A model generated the notes under the pieces. The model was not told the origin of the DNA. It saw only the letters and a program-made list of their open reading frames with translations, and did not search any database. DNA of 35,480 nucleotides from Chloroflexota bacterium (GTDB lineage Bacteria > Chloroflexota > Dehalococcoidia > Lucifugimonadales > UBA3495): the NCBI GenBank assembly GCA_022562475.1, contig JADFPD010000011.1:1-35480 (forward strand), read 5' to 3'. Below, piece after piece: positions 8,128 to 15,996 of this stretch. Each line of letters opens with the position of its first letter. Position 1 is the first letter of the stretch. The translations under genes were made by a program, and so were the position numbers.

Positions 8128-8856
8128 CTAGCCGGCGCCGATAATTCCAGTCGCCTTCAGGTATGAAACCCCAAAGTTTGTCAGGACCGCCTGGCACAGT
8201 TGCAACTGGCTCTTCAGGCGCAGCACGGTGGGGATCCGCCAGGGCATGAGCAGAACATTGGTCAACACTTTGTATCGCGATTTGGCCAGCCCCGGCAGAT
8301 AGCCGGGGAGGCGTTGGCTTGCCGTGTCCAAAACCACCCGGACCGACAAGAAAGGGACGCCCGCATTCTGGGCCGCCTCTGCCGCCCGGTAGTCTTCCAT
8401 GTTGACGCTAGACGTCTGATACCGGGCCCGAAGCTCCTCACGTTCTTGGGGCCCCGCAACCAGATGGTCAACGGTCAACGACCCGCCATTAAAGATGGGG
8501 ACTGAAAGATCGAGGGCCGCCTGTTGCGCGGATTGAAGCATCACGGCGTCGGGCTTGATCGCCTGTCCCGCGCCTTTGACTGCTCCGTCTTGTAGGGCGT
8601 AACGGTCCGCCAGCAGCAGGTCTCCGGTCTCCAGTTCGGGGTCCACGCCTCCGGCGACTCCAATGACCAACACCCCATCCACATTGGAACGCCGGTTTTC
8701 CAGCAATGCCGCCATCGAAGCGCCCGCCCGTTCGGGCCCAACACCCAATACCTGAAACTCCACCTGGGGGTGGACCCCGGTGGCGTCTTCGATGTCGAGC
8801 AATTCACGGCGAAGGCCGTTTAATTCTTGCTCCATGCTGGCAGCCACGATCAACAA
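8128..8856 (-). CDS. hpnG: HpnG-like hopanoid phosphorylase/nucleosidase
   Basis: This 242-residue protein belongs to the purine/MTA-SAH nucleosidase-phosphorylase fold: GVAGGVDPELETGDLLLADR in the middle and SVNMEDYRAAEAAQNAGVPFLSVRVV near the C-terminus match the family's base- and ribose-binding regions. In hopanoid producers HpnG removes adenine from adenosylhopane on the way to ribosylhopane, and the hpnH gene next to it makes that the best call. The start is TTG: two TTG codons (8856, 8853) follow AAGGA, and the next ATG is seven codons later and would cut into the first beta strand. The gene lies 18 bp after hpnH and 8 bp before hpnA. Confidence 0.88.
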   Translation of the reverse strand: MLIVAASMEQELNGLRRELLDIEDATGVHPQVEFQVLGVGPERAGASMAALLENRRSNVDGVLVIGVAGGVDPELETGDLLLADRYALQDGAVKGAGQAIKPDAVMLQSAQQAALDLSVPIFNGGSLTVDHLVAGPQEREELRARYQTSSVNMEDYRAAEAAQNAGVPFLSVRVVLDTASQRLPGYLPGLAKSRYKVLTNVLLMPWRIPTVLRLKSQLQLCQAVLTNFGVSYLKATGIIGAG

Positions 8857-8874
8857 ATTTCCTTACTCTTGGAC

Positions 8875-9939
8875 CTAGGCAGCCGTTATTCCGCCCTTGT
8901 GGGCGGCGCCGGATTTGATCAGCGTGATCCAGTCCTTGGGCGTTGTCACAGCCGCGAAGATGGTGGCGGACTCGAAGCCGCAGTGCATCATGCAGTTGGC
9001 GCAACGCGGGTCTTTGCCCACGCCATATCTCTCCCAGATATCCTCGTCAAATAGCTCCGTGACGTGTTCGACATGCTCATCGGCCAGAGGGTAGCAGGGC
9101 TTCCTCCATCCCATCACGGTGTAGGTCGGGTTGGACCAAGCCGTGCACTGGTACTCCCGGTCCCCCTTCAGGAAATTCAAATAGAGGGGGTTGTTGTAAA
9201 AACGGGCGCCCTCGGAGTTTTCCGGCGACAGTAGGTCTTTGAATATCTCGTGGGACTCCTCGCGTGTCAAGAACATGTCTTGGTCGGGGGCGTCTTTAAA
9301 ATCGAAGCCTGGAGAGATCATGGAACCCTCGATTCCCATATCCGCCACCATGCGGAACATCTCGGAAAGGTCACCGACATCGCTGGTTCGGAAGACCGTG
9401 GAGTTGGTGCAGACGCGGTAGCCGCGGTCCAAGGCCGATTGGATGGCGTCGACAGCCTTCTTAAAGACTCCTTTCCGGTCCACCGACTCATCGTGCTTGT
9501 CTTCCATTCCGTCCAGATGCACCACCCAGCACAGGTACTTGGACGGGGGCACCTTGTTCATCACCCGGTCCAGCAACAGGCCGTTGGTGCAGCAATACAC
9601 GAAGTATTTTTCTTCGATCAACTGGTTGATGATCTGGTCGATCCGGGGGTGAATGGTAGGTTCTCCGCCGGCGATCGATACTATGGGCGCGCCCGACTCA
9701 CGAACGGCGGCCAGGGCTTCCTCCACCGGCATCATCTTGTCCAGAACCGGCTTGTATTCCCGAATACGTCCGCAACCGATGCAGGCTAAGTTGCACATCT
9801 CCAGAGGCTCAAGCATGGTCACCAACGGGAATTTCTTCCTTCCCTTGAGTTTATTCTTAAGGATGTAGCCCGCCAGTCTCGTGGATAGCTCCAGCGGCCG
9901 TTTGGCTCGTTTGGGTTGGCCTTTTTCTACCGTGGTCAT
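8875..9939 (-). CDS. hpnH: HpnH, adenosyl-hopene transferase (radical SAM)
   Basis: The 354-residue radical SAM enzyme has its cluster motif CNLACIGC (Cys49, Cys53, Cys56), then the SAM-binding IAGGEPTIHP, and YFVYCCTNGLLL and WVVHLDG strands. The C-terminal CYPLADEHVEHVTELF...CANCMMHCGFE matches the SPASM-like cysteine region of HpnH. HpnH adds the 5'-deoxyadenosyl group of SAM to hopene, making adenosylhopane, the first step to C35 hopanoids. The length is normal. The gene is 50 bp after the prenyl synthase gene and 18 bp before hpnG. Finding it here means the organism probably makes extended, not only C30, hopanoids. Confidence 0.95.
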   Translation of the reverse strand: MTTVEKGQPKRAKRPLELSTRLAGYILKNKLKGRKKFPLVTMLEPLEMCNLACIGCGRIREYKPVLDKMMPVEEALAAVRESGAPIVSIAGGEPTIHPRIDQIINQLIEEKYFVYCCTNGLLLDRVMNKVPPSKYLCWVVHLDGMEDKHDESVDRKGVFKKAVDAIQSALDRGYRVCTNSTVFRTSDVGDLSEMFRMVADMGIEGSMISPGFDFKDAPDQDMFLTREESHEIFKDLLSPENSEGARFYNNPLYLNFLKGDREYQCTAWSNPTYTVMGWRKPCYPLADEHVEHVTELFDEDIWERYGVGKDPRCANCMMHCGFESATIFAAVTTPKDWITLIKSGAAHKGGITAA

Positions 9940-9989
9940 ATCGTAAACACCTTAGCGGTTAGCGAATTCCGTATCGAGACGTATCTTGG

Positions 9990-11075
9990 TTAGTATTCTC
10001 TTCGGGCGAGAAAGTCAACCAGTTCTTCAGCCTCGGTTTGCGCCCATTGGGGCAGCGAAACCGGCTTCAAAGCCTCCAAAGCCCGGGCTGCCGCGGCTTC
10101 CGTAAGGCGTTGCGAATGCTCCTGGGACCCGACTTCGTCCAGCACGGCCAATACCCGCTGCACGTCGTCTTCTTTCAGCTCCTCCTGGCCATAGATGCGT
10201 AGCAGGTCTTCCATGGCCCTTCCGCTGGCCTGCTCCAGAGCGAACACCACCGGGTATGATTTCTTCCGCCGGCGTATATCGCTGTCGGTGGCCTTGCCCA
10301 AGGTGGCCTGGTCGCCCCAGATCCCCAGGTAATCATCCCTGATCTGGAATACCCGGCCAAGATGGTCGCCAAATTCGGCGAAAGCCCTCACCGCCGCCGC
10401 GTCTTCCGTGGCGAGGAGTGCCCCTATCTCAAGGGCGCAGCGTATCAAAGCGCCCGTTTTACAGGCGATCATATATAAGTATTCATCGGACTTGACGTCG
10501 GTCCGGGATTCGAATTCTAGGTCTAGGCATTGACCTTGAATCATTTCCAAGTAGCTCTCGGTCAAGATTTCGGAGACCTGGAGGACCATCGATGGGGTGG
10601 CGTCTTGGCCGGCGACCTCCAGCAGTGACAGGTCGCCGGTGCATTGCATCGCGTTGCCCGACCAAAGCGCCTTTGGGATCCCCCAAAGATGCCACACCGT
10701 TGGATGGTGCCTCCGCTCCACGTCCTGGTCTTGGATGTCGTCGTGGATCAGCGAGAAATTGTGGATCAATTCCACCGCCGCGGCCGCGGGCAGCGCCTTG
10801 GAGTAATCGTCGGCCAAGGCGTTGCAGGCGAAGAGACACAGCGTTGGGCGGAGCGCTTTGCCCTGGGTTATTGAGGTGTCCATCGGACCGCCAAGTTCAT
10901 CGACCCAGCCCAGGTGATAGCGGAGTAATCGGTGGGCCTCGAAGTTCTCGGCGCCGGGCACGGCGGCATAGAGCCCTTGCTCTACAGAGCTTTGGTATCT
11001 GGAGAACATGCCGGGAAGTTTTGTTCCCAGGTCCGAACTCCTATGTGATTGCTGTGCGCCGTCGTCTTTGACCAT
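9990..11075 (-). CDS. trans-polyprenyl diphosphate synthase (FPP/GGPP type)
   Basis: The 361-residue protein has the first aspartate-rich motif LIHDDIQDQD (about residues 110-119) and GKALRPTLCL, which fit an isoprenyl diphosphate synthase making FPP or GGPP. The second motif reads FQIRDDYLGIWGD: the usual DDxxD has Gly in place of the last Asp, with another Asp four residues later. This form is seen in some actinobacterial and Chloroflexi-type synthases. Chain length cannot be fixed by eye. It is the first gene of the hopanoid run and would supply C15 units to the squalene synthase. AGGAG sits only one base before the ATG, which is unusually close, so a slightly downstream start is possible. 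Confidence 0.9.
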   Translation of the reverse strand: MVKDDGAQQSHRSSDLGTKLPGMFSRYQSSVEQGLYAAVPGAENFEAHRLLRYHLGWVDELGGPMDTSITQGKALRPTLCLFACNALADDYSKALPAAAAVELIHNFSLIHDDIQDQDVERRHHPTVWHLWGIPKALWSGNAMQCTGDLSLLEVAGQDATPSMVLQVSEILTESYLEMIQGQCLDLEFESRTDVKSDEYLYMIACKTGALIRCALEIGALLATEDAAAVRAFAEFGDHLGRVFQIRDDYLGIWGDQATLGKATDSDIRRRKKSYPVVFALEQASGRAMEDLLRIYGQEELKEDDVQRVLAVLDEVGSQEHSQRLTEAAAARALEALKPVSLPQWAQTEAEELVDFLARREY

Positions 11076-11187
11076 ACTCCTATTCTCTATCGAGAAAAGG
11101 TGGGCCGCATATGGGCGGCCGGCTACTTAGGCTTACGCCAAGATCGGAGTGCCTCAAGATACCTCGGCATTCGATGGATGACGATGG

Positions 11188-11212
11188 CTGAAATGCTAGC
11201 AAAGCGTTTCAG
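11188..11212. promoter_or_regulatory. dyad operator candidate over the hopanoid promoter
   Basis: CTGAAATGC (11188-11196) and GCGTTTCAG (11204-11212) form an inverted repeat with 8 of 9 pairs matching and a 7-bp spacer. It covers the -10 box and most of the spacer of the promoter at 11193-11222, where a bound dimer would block polymerase. The cognate regulator is unknown; no regulator gene is adjacent. Confidence 0.45.
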
Positions 11213-11222
11213 ACCATGTCAA
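11193..11222 (-). promoter_or_regulatory. candidate sigma70 promoter of the hopanoid operon
   Basis: On the minus strand TTGACA (11222-11217) is followed after 18 bp by TAGCAT (11198-11193), with TG one base before the -10 (extended -10). Transcription would begin near 11186, giving a leader of about 110 nt before the polyprenyl synthase ATG. Confidence 0.6.
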
Positions 11223-11545
11223 GATATTTCGCCTCGCATGATTTTACCGTCCGGTCTATATCATTTGGCGATGGGGCTCCGATAATGCCCAGAGATGATT
11301 TCTGTCCATCAGATAAATGGTAGGTGTTTACGCCTCATCGATGACTGTGCTAACTGGACGGAAATTGATATGATTCCCACGTTGCCGGCCGTTTTGGCAG
11401 GAACTTGCTGATCAAAGGGCGGGTCCATCGGTTAAATCGAGCGAATATGGACCATTTGAACTAGAATGTGGGCCCTCAAAATCGCGGACAATTGGGGTTT
11501 TTGTCAGGCACCGTTTAGCTTCGGCAAAAACCGGCCGGATTTCAT

Positions 11546-11574
11546 TTGACACTTCTCCCACATTAGTTTATATT
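11546..11574 (+). promoter_or_regulatory. strong sigma70 promoter of the DUF1800 unit
   Basis: TTGACA (11546-11551), exactly 17 bp, then TATATT (11569-11574): 6/6 and 5/6 matches to consensus. Transcription should start near 11581, leaving an untranslated leader of about 140 nt before the ATG at 11721. Confidence 0.75.
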
Positions 11575-11581
11575 TCTTCCT

Positions 11582-11597
11582 TGTAATGAATGTTACA
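11582..11597. promoter_or_regulatory. perfect TGTAA-N6-TTACA palindrome at the start site
   Basis: TGTAA (11582-11586) and TTACA (11593-11597) flank six bases, right at the predicted +1 of the DUF1800 promoter. The 5-6-5 layout is that of CRP/FNR-family sites (TGTGA-N6-TCACA). A repressor site here would block initiation. Chance occurrence is possible because the arms are short. Confidence 0.35.
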
Positions 11598-11720
11598 TAA
11601 GGGGTGTATCGAGCCTGGGTTTAGCCCAAGCGCGTCGCGCCTTCTTGATGTGACCGAGAGATACGGGCGGCGGCGCTGCCCGATGACGAACCAAATAATA
11701 CATTCCCCAAGGAGAAGCAC

Positions 11721-13145
11721 ATGGCTGAACAGGATATTGCCTTGATGGCCCACCTCTTGCGTCGCGCCGGCTTCGGTGCGAGCCGCGATGAGATTGAGGC
11801 TAAGGCAACCCAAGGTTATGACAGTGTAGTCCAAGAGTTGCTCAATCCCGAGACCCAAGAGGCCGTCCCGGAAGACCTGCTGATTCGCTATAACCCTTCC
11901 TACTATGAAGCAGCTGCCATTGAAAACAACGTGCAGCAATGGGTCTGGCGCATGATCAACAGCCCCCGCCAGCTTCAAGAGAAGGTGACCCTCTTCTGGC
12001 ACATGATCTTCTGTGCTGGTCACAGCAAGATCGACAGCGGCCAAGAGATGGGTCTGATGGTCGATATCTTCCGCCAAAACGGAATGGGTAAATTCGACGA
12101 CCTGCTGCTCAAGCTCTCCACAAACCCCGGCATGATGTACTACCTGGACAACACCGAGAGCCACAAGGCCAACCTGAACGAGAACTATGGCCGTGAGCTG
12201 CTGGAACTCTTCTCCCTGGGCGTGGGGATGGACGAAGACTTCAACTACAGCGAAGACGACGTCAAAGCCTGCGCCAGGGCCTTCACCGGCTGGAACATCG
12301 CCCCGTCCTATCCTCCATTCCCCCACGGCCGCAGCCCCTGGGTGTTCCGGTTCGACCCCGCCGACCACGACTCCTCCGATAAGACCTTCTTGGGCGAGAC
12401 GGGCAACTGGAACGGCGAGGACATCATCAGAATCGCCTGCAAGCGGCCGGCCACTGCCCGGTTCCTTGCCCGCCATTTGTACAACTACTTCGTCGCTGAC
12501 GAGCCTCAGATCCCCGCCTGGCGGCTGACCCCGCCACGGGACCAAGCGGCCATCGAAGCCATGGAGAAGGCCTACTACGATTCCGACCACTCCATCAAGG
12601 CGATGTTGGAAGTCCTATTCACTTCCGACTTCTTCAAGGACGAAGCGGTCCGTTACCAAAAGGTCAAGAACCCCACTGAGATGGTTGTCAGTCTCCTCCG
12701 CATGACCGGTGAGTTCAAGGGCTACCAGCCCGGCCTGTTTGAGGCCTCCCAAGAGCCAAAGTACATGGGCATGGACCTCATGAACCCGCCCACCGTTGAA
12801 GGCTGGCACACCGGCCGCGAGTGGATCGACAGCGGAACACTGGTCGAGCGCATCAACTTCGCCTCCGATTTGTTGGGCAACACCGAGTTGGCGGGAGTCC
12901 GCTCTCTGGTGGACCGCCTGATGGGCCTGGGCGCCAAGCTCACCCCGGAACAGTTCGTCAACGGCTGTCTGGACCTGACCGGCCCGGTTGTCGTAACTTC
13001 GGACACTATGGGTCAGTTGGTGGGACACGCTTCCCAGGAAGGCGACCTCAGCCACGGTAGCGACGCCGAGGAATCCGAGTTCACCCGGCGCACCGGCGAG
13101 ATGTTCCAGATGATTGCCGCCACCGCTGAATTCCAATTCGAGTAA
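11721..13145 (+). CDS. DUF1800 domain protein
   Basis: The 474-residue protein is a full-length DUF1800 member: HLLRRAGFGASRDEIEA at residues 11-27, a PRQLQEKVTLFWHMIF helix, ENYGRELLELFSLGVG (about 154-169) and ARAFTGWNIAP are the family landmarks. DUF1800 has no established biochemical function; the gene is nearly always paired with DUF1501, as here, 52 bp downstream. Most members have an export signal; this one begins directly with MAEQDIALMAHLLRRAG and lacks any hydrophobic leader, suggesting a cytoplasmic protein or export by another route. AAGGAGAA precedes the ATG by four bases, a strong ribosome site. Codons are strongly C-ending with few rare codons, suggesting high expression. The antisense 340-aa frame is a shadow. 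Confidence 0.95.
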   Translation: MAEQDIALMAHLLRRAGFGASRDEIEAKATQGYDSVVQELLNPETQEAVPEDLLIRYNPSYYEAAAIENNVQQWVWRMINSPRQLQEKVTLFWHMIFCAGHSKIDSGQEMGLMVDIFRQNGMGKFDDLLLKLSTNPGMMYYLDNTESHKANLNENYGRELLELFSLGVGMDEDFNYSEDDVKACARAFTGWNIAPSYPPFPHGRSPWVFRFDPADHDSSDKTFLGETGNWNGEDIIRIACKRPATARFLARHLYNYFVADEPQIPAWRLTPPRDQAAIEAMEKAYYDSDHSIKAMLEVLFTSDFFKDEAVRYQKVKNPTEMVVSLLRMTGEFKGYQPGLFEASQEPKYMGMDLMNPPTVEGWHTGREWIDSGTLVERINFASDLLGNTELAGVRSLVDRLMGLGAKLTPEQFVNGCLDLTGPVVVTSDTMGQLVGHASQEGDLSHGSDAEESEFTRRTGEMFQMIAATAEFQFE

Positions 13146-13197
13146 GCCACCGCAAGTAAGCTAACTCTCGAGACACCAAATCACGTAAGGAGAAATC

Positions 13198-14337
13198 ATG
13201 GTTCAAACCAAGAAAGATCCCGTCCTGGCAGTACTTTCTCTGTCCGGCGGAAACGATGGCCTAAACTGCGTCATCCCCCGCAACAACGGATATTACCGGG
13301 ACTCCCGCCCCACCTTGGCGGTGCCCGAAGACCAGATCATTCCCATCACCGACGAGTTGGGCTTCCACCCCACGATGGGCCCATTGAAGAAGTACTGGGA
13401 CGAAGGTAAATTGGCCATCTTCGTGGGTATCGGATACCCCACCCCCAGCTACTCTCACTTCCGCTCGATGGACATCTGGCACACCTGTGAGCCGGACATC
13501 ATCGGGATCGAAGGCTGGCTGGGCCGGGCCACGAAACAGTTGGACCCCAACTCTGAGAACGTTCTGACCTGCGTCAACTTCGGTCGTGGTCTTCCCCGGG
13601 CTTTGGTCATGGACGGCGTTCCCGTCGCCTCCGTGGGCAACCTGGAGACCTACGGTCTGCTTACCGGCATCGAGGGCGAGAGGCAGCGGAACGACGCGCT
13701 TGACGTGTTTGGCCGCATGTACTCCCCCGCCATCGGCACCGGCGCGGTGATGGACTACATCCATCAGACCGGCACCGACGCCTTGAAGGGCGCCGACATC
13801 CTCTCGACGGCTCCGGACAAGTACACCTCCAACGTGGAGTACTCGACCACCGCCATCGGCCAGTACATGAAGAACATCGCACAGACCCACCTTGCTGGAT
13901 TCGGCACGCGGGTCCTGTACACCACTTCCCCGTACAACGGCTTTGACTCCCACGCCAACCAGGCCCAAGCCAACGCAGCGCTGTTGACGGACGTTTCCAA
14001 CACCGTGGATACGTTCATGACCGATCTCCGGGACCACGACGCCAGCGACAACGTCACTCTGCTGTTGTTCAGCGAGTTCGGCCGCCGTGTGGTCGACAAC
14101 GGCTCCGGCACCGACCACGGCGCCGCCGGAGTTGCCTTTGCGGTCGGCGAGCACGTCAAGGGCGGCATCTACGGCGAGTATCCGTCCCTGGAGCCTTCCA
14201 AACAGGAAGAGGGTGGCAACCTGAAGTTCAACCTGGACTTCCGGTCTGTCTACTCCACCATCTTGGAAGACTGGTTCCAGTTGGATCCCGAGCCGATCGT
14301 TGGCGGCAACTTCGAGCGGGTCAAGTTCCTCGCCTAG
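13198..14337 (+). CDS. DUF1501 domain protein
   Basis: The 379-residue protein carries the DUF1501 pattern: VLSLSGGNDGLNCVIPRN (about residues 11-28), HPTMGPLKKYWDEGKLAI, SHFRSMDIWHT, and SEFGRRVVDNGSGTDHGAAG (about 298-317). The fold is related to the alkaline phosphatase/sulfatase superfamily, and the GxDHG segment resembles its metal-binding region. The real substrate is unknown. Most relatives start with a Tat signal; here the protein starts MVQTKKDPVLAVLSLSGG with no leader, matching the leaderless DUF1800 partner. AAGGAG lies six bases before the ATG. Middle gene of the DUF1800-DUF1501-NHL unit. Confidence 0.95.
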   Translation: MVQTKKDPVLAVLSLSGGNDGLNCVIPRNNGYYRDSRPTLAVPEDQIIPITDELGFHPTMGPLKKYWDEGKLAIFVGIGYPTPSYSHFRSMDIWHTCEPDIIGIEGWLGRATKQLDPNSENVLTCVNFGRGLPRALVMDGVPVASVGNLETYGLLTGIEGERQRNDALDVFGRMYSPAIGTGAVMDYIHQTGTDALKGADILSTAPDKYTSNVEYSTTAIGQYMKNIAQTHLAGFGTRVLYTTSPYNGFDSHANQAQANAALLTDVSNTVDTFMTDLRDHDASDNVTLLLFSEFGRRVVDNGSGTDHGAAGVAFAVGEHVKGGIYGEYPSLEPSKQEEGGNLKFNLDFRSVYSTILEDWFQLDPEPIVGGNFERVKFLA

Positions 14338-14450
14338 TCGGCAGCAGGTCGATTCCAGCTATCTAACGCAACGAAATGCTGGGCCGCTTCCTTGGCAGAT
14401 CGCCACGCAACAGGCGGCCCGGCGCACTAAGTACGAAGAGGTAATGAGAT

Positions 14451-15455
14451 ATGGCAACACATTTCTTCGGCCTAACCAGCCGAACATACAAATACAGCCA
14501 TGCCGTTGGCCGGGCAGAATTTGCCGGGACCGGTTTCCGAAACCCCACGGACATGGCCATCGCAGCCGACGGAACGGTCTACATCTGCAACCGGTCTTAT
14601 GAGAACCGGCCGGATGGCGTACACATCACCGTGGTTACTATGGACGAAGAGTACATCACCGAATTTGGCTCCTACGGCGAGGCGGATGGTGAGTTCATGT
14701 GGCCGACCTCGGTGGCCCTGGACAGCAAAGGCAATCTCTTTCTGGCCGACGAGTGGCTGAACCGCATCACTAAATTCACCAAGGACGGTGAATTCGTTAG
14801 CAAGTGGGGCGTCGCTGGTTCCGGCGATGGAGAGCTCAAGGGACCCTCTGGTTTGGCCATCGACGCCGACGACAACATATTCGTCGTCGATGCCGGCAAC
14901 AACCGGGTCCAAAAGTTTAGTCTCGACGGCAAGTACATCAGCCAATTCGGCTCAGAGGGCAGCGCCGACGGCCAGTTCAACAATCCCTGGGGCATCGCAT
15001 TGGACGGCGAAGGCCACATCTACATCGCCGACTGGCGCAACGACCGGATCCAGAAGTTCACCGCCGACGGCAAGTGGGAAGCCTCCATCGGCTCCACCGG
15101 CAGCGGCATCGGCCAACTGAACCGGCCCAACGGCTTGGCCATAGACGCAGATGGCGATATCTACGTTGCCGACTGGATGAATAACCGGGTCCAGGTATTC
15201 GCTCCCGACGGCCGTTACATAACCGAGTTCCACGGGAACGCCGAGCTCTCCAAGTGGGGCCGGGACAAGCTGGCAGCGAACCCGGACATGATTCGGCAGC
15301 GGTCGCTTGCTTACGCCAACAACCCTGGCTACGGGCAAGGCTTGGCCCATCCTTGCGCCGTCAAGATCGACCCTCAGGGCCGGATCGTGATCATTGACCA
15401 CACACGGAACCGCCTCCAGGTTTATATCAAGGAAGCCGAGCCGGCGCTGGTCTAA
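14451..15455 (+). CDS. NHL-repeat beta-propeller protein
   Basis: This 334-residue protein consists almost wholly of NHL repeats of about 47 residues. Successive blades contain PTSVALDSKGNLFLADEWLN, PSGLAIDADDNIFVVDAGNN, PWGIALDGEGHIYIADWRND and PNGLAIDADGDIYVADWMNN, each followed by RxxKF or RVQVF. A degenerate first blade and a C-terminal HPCAVKIDPQGRIVIIDHTRN blade close a six-bladed propeller. There is no signal peptide or extra catalytic domain. NHL propellers usually bind proteins or nucleic acids; some are lyases (PAL-like), but catalytic residues were not identified. It lies 113 bp after the DUF1501 gene and directly before a strong terminator, so it ends the transcript. A GAGGT precedes the ATG. 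Confidence 0.93.
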   Translation: MATHFFGLTSRTYKYSHAVGRAEFAGTGFRNPTDMAIAADGTVYICNRSYENRPDGVHITVVTMDEEYITEFGSYGEADGEFMWPTSVALDSKGNLFLADEWLNRITKFTKDGEFVSKWGVAGSGDGELKGPSGLAIDADDNIFVVDAGNNRVQKFSLDGKYISQFGSEGSADGQFNNPWGIALDGEGHIYIADWRNDRIQKFTADGKWEASIGSTGSGIGQLNRPNGLAIDADGDIYVADWMNNRVQVFAPDGRYITEFHGNAELSKWGRDKLAANPDMIRQRSLAYANNPGYGQGLAHPCAVKIDPQGRIVIIDHTRNRLQVYIKEAEPALV

Positions 15456-15489
15456 GACCGCACCAAGCAGCAACAAGCAAGGCATAAAG

Positions 15490-15525
15490 AATGGGCCGGG
15501 GCGAAGCCCCGGCCCATTCTTTTTT
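15490..15525 (+). terminator. intrinsic terminator of the DUF1800 unit
   Basis: AATGGGCCGGGGC (15490-15502), a GAA loop, and GCCCCGGCCCATT (15506-15518) make a perfect 13-bp stem, followed by CTTTTTT. The U-tract is only on the plus-strand side, so it works for the NHL gene and not for the convergent gene. Confidence 0.93.
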
Positions 15526-15552
15526 ACTTACCCGATGATTGGAAGGCCGCTG

Positions 15553-15957
15553 CTATGGCCCATCGGGCATGCCTCCGTCGATCCATGCCACGACCTCGTC
15601 AACCTCTTCCGTTGACAAGAACGGCCCGCGCAGGGGCATCTTCCCCGAGGTCCCGACGGCCCTGGCCAGCGCCTTCACAAGATTGGTCTCCCTAGCAGGC
15701 AATCCAGGCTCGATCGTCCGAAGACCGGACAAGACGGAATCCTTGAGCTCTTGTGAAGTCTCCCAGTAATATGTGTGGATGCCGGGTAGCGGTTGCCGCT
15801 CCCAGCGCTCGGTCCAACGCGCCATGATACCGTCCAGAATCTCCTTAACTCTGGGCCAGTAAACAACCTGTGTTTGATTGCCGTCTTCGCTCATCGTCAC
15901 AGTTCTTTTCAGGTTAAGGCCGGAGCCGCCAGAAAATCGGGGCGGCCTCTTCGCCAT
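15553..15957 (-). CDS. small protein with a cytochrome c-like C-terminal tail, no heme motif
   Basis: I do not recognise the whole protein. It has about 112-134 residues depending on the start: GTG 15963, ATG 15957 and ATG 15894 are all possible, none with a good ribosome site. The C-terminus, PLRGPFLSTEEVDEVVAWID followed by GGMPDGP, resembles the last helix of Planctomycete/Chloroflexi-type cytochrome c domains, where a WIxxGxPxGP end is common. However, no CxxCH heme-binding motif and no Cys at all is present, nor a signal peptide. It may be a degenerate or heme-less cytochrome-like domain. It lies alone on the minus strand, 33 bp after the mogA-like gene, with which it may be cotranscribed. 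Confidence 0.6.
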   Translation of the reverse strand: MAKRPPRFSGGSGLNLKRTVTMSEDGNQTQVVYWPRVKEILDGIMARWTERWERQPLPGIHTYYWETSQELKDSVLSGLRTIEPGLPARETNLVKALARAVGTSGKMPLRGPFLSTEEVDEVVAWIDGGMPDGP

Positions 15958-15996
15958 TGGCACAGCTCTACTTGGGTTGGGACCGGGTCTGCCGGC

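Larger units (their letters stand above)
11076..11720. other. 645-bp divergent intergenic region
   Basis: The region separates the minus-strand hopanoid run from the plus-strand DUF1800 unit. It contains a minus promoter with an overlapping dyad at 11188-11222, and a plus promoter at 11546-11574 with a palindrome just downstream. I see no convincing gene: the 78-aa frame at 11049-11285 overlaps the prenyl synthase start and has no family features. The stretch 11223-11545 shows no strong hairpin or repeat by eye; a small RNA cannot be excluded. Confidence 0.6.

Noticed and set aside
11049-11285. 78-aa plus ORF in the divergent intergenic region
   Set aside because: Overlaps the prenyl synthase start and its promoter, has no ribosome site and no recognisable domain.
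11568-12590. 340-aa minus-strand ORF opposite the DUF1800 gene
   Set aside because: The plus strand encodes a clear DUF1800 protein with promoter and ribosome site; the antisense frame is open because of biased C-ending codons and has no family features.
13261-14154. 297-aa minus-strand ORF opposite DUF1501
   Set aside because: Shadow of the DUF1501 gene; Val/Gly-rich low-complexity translation without motif.
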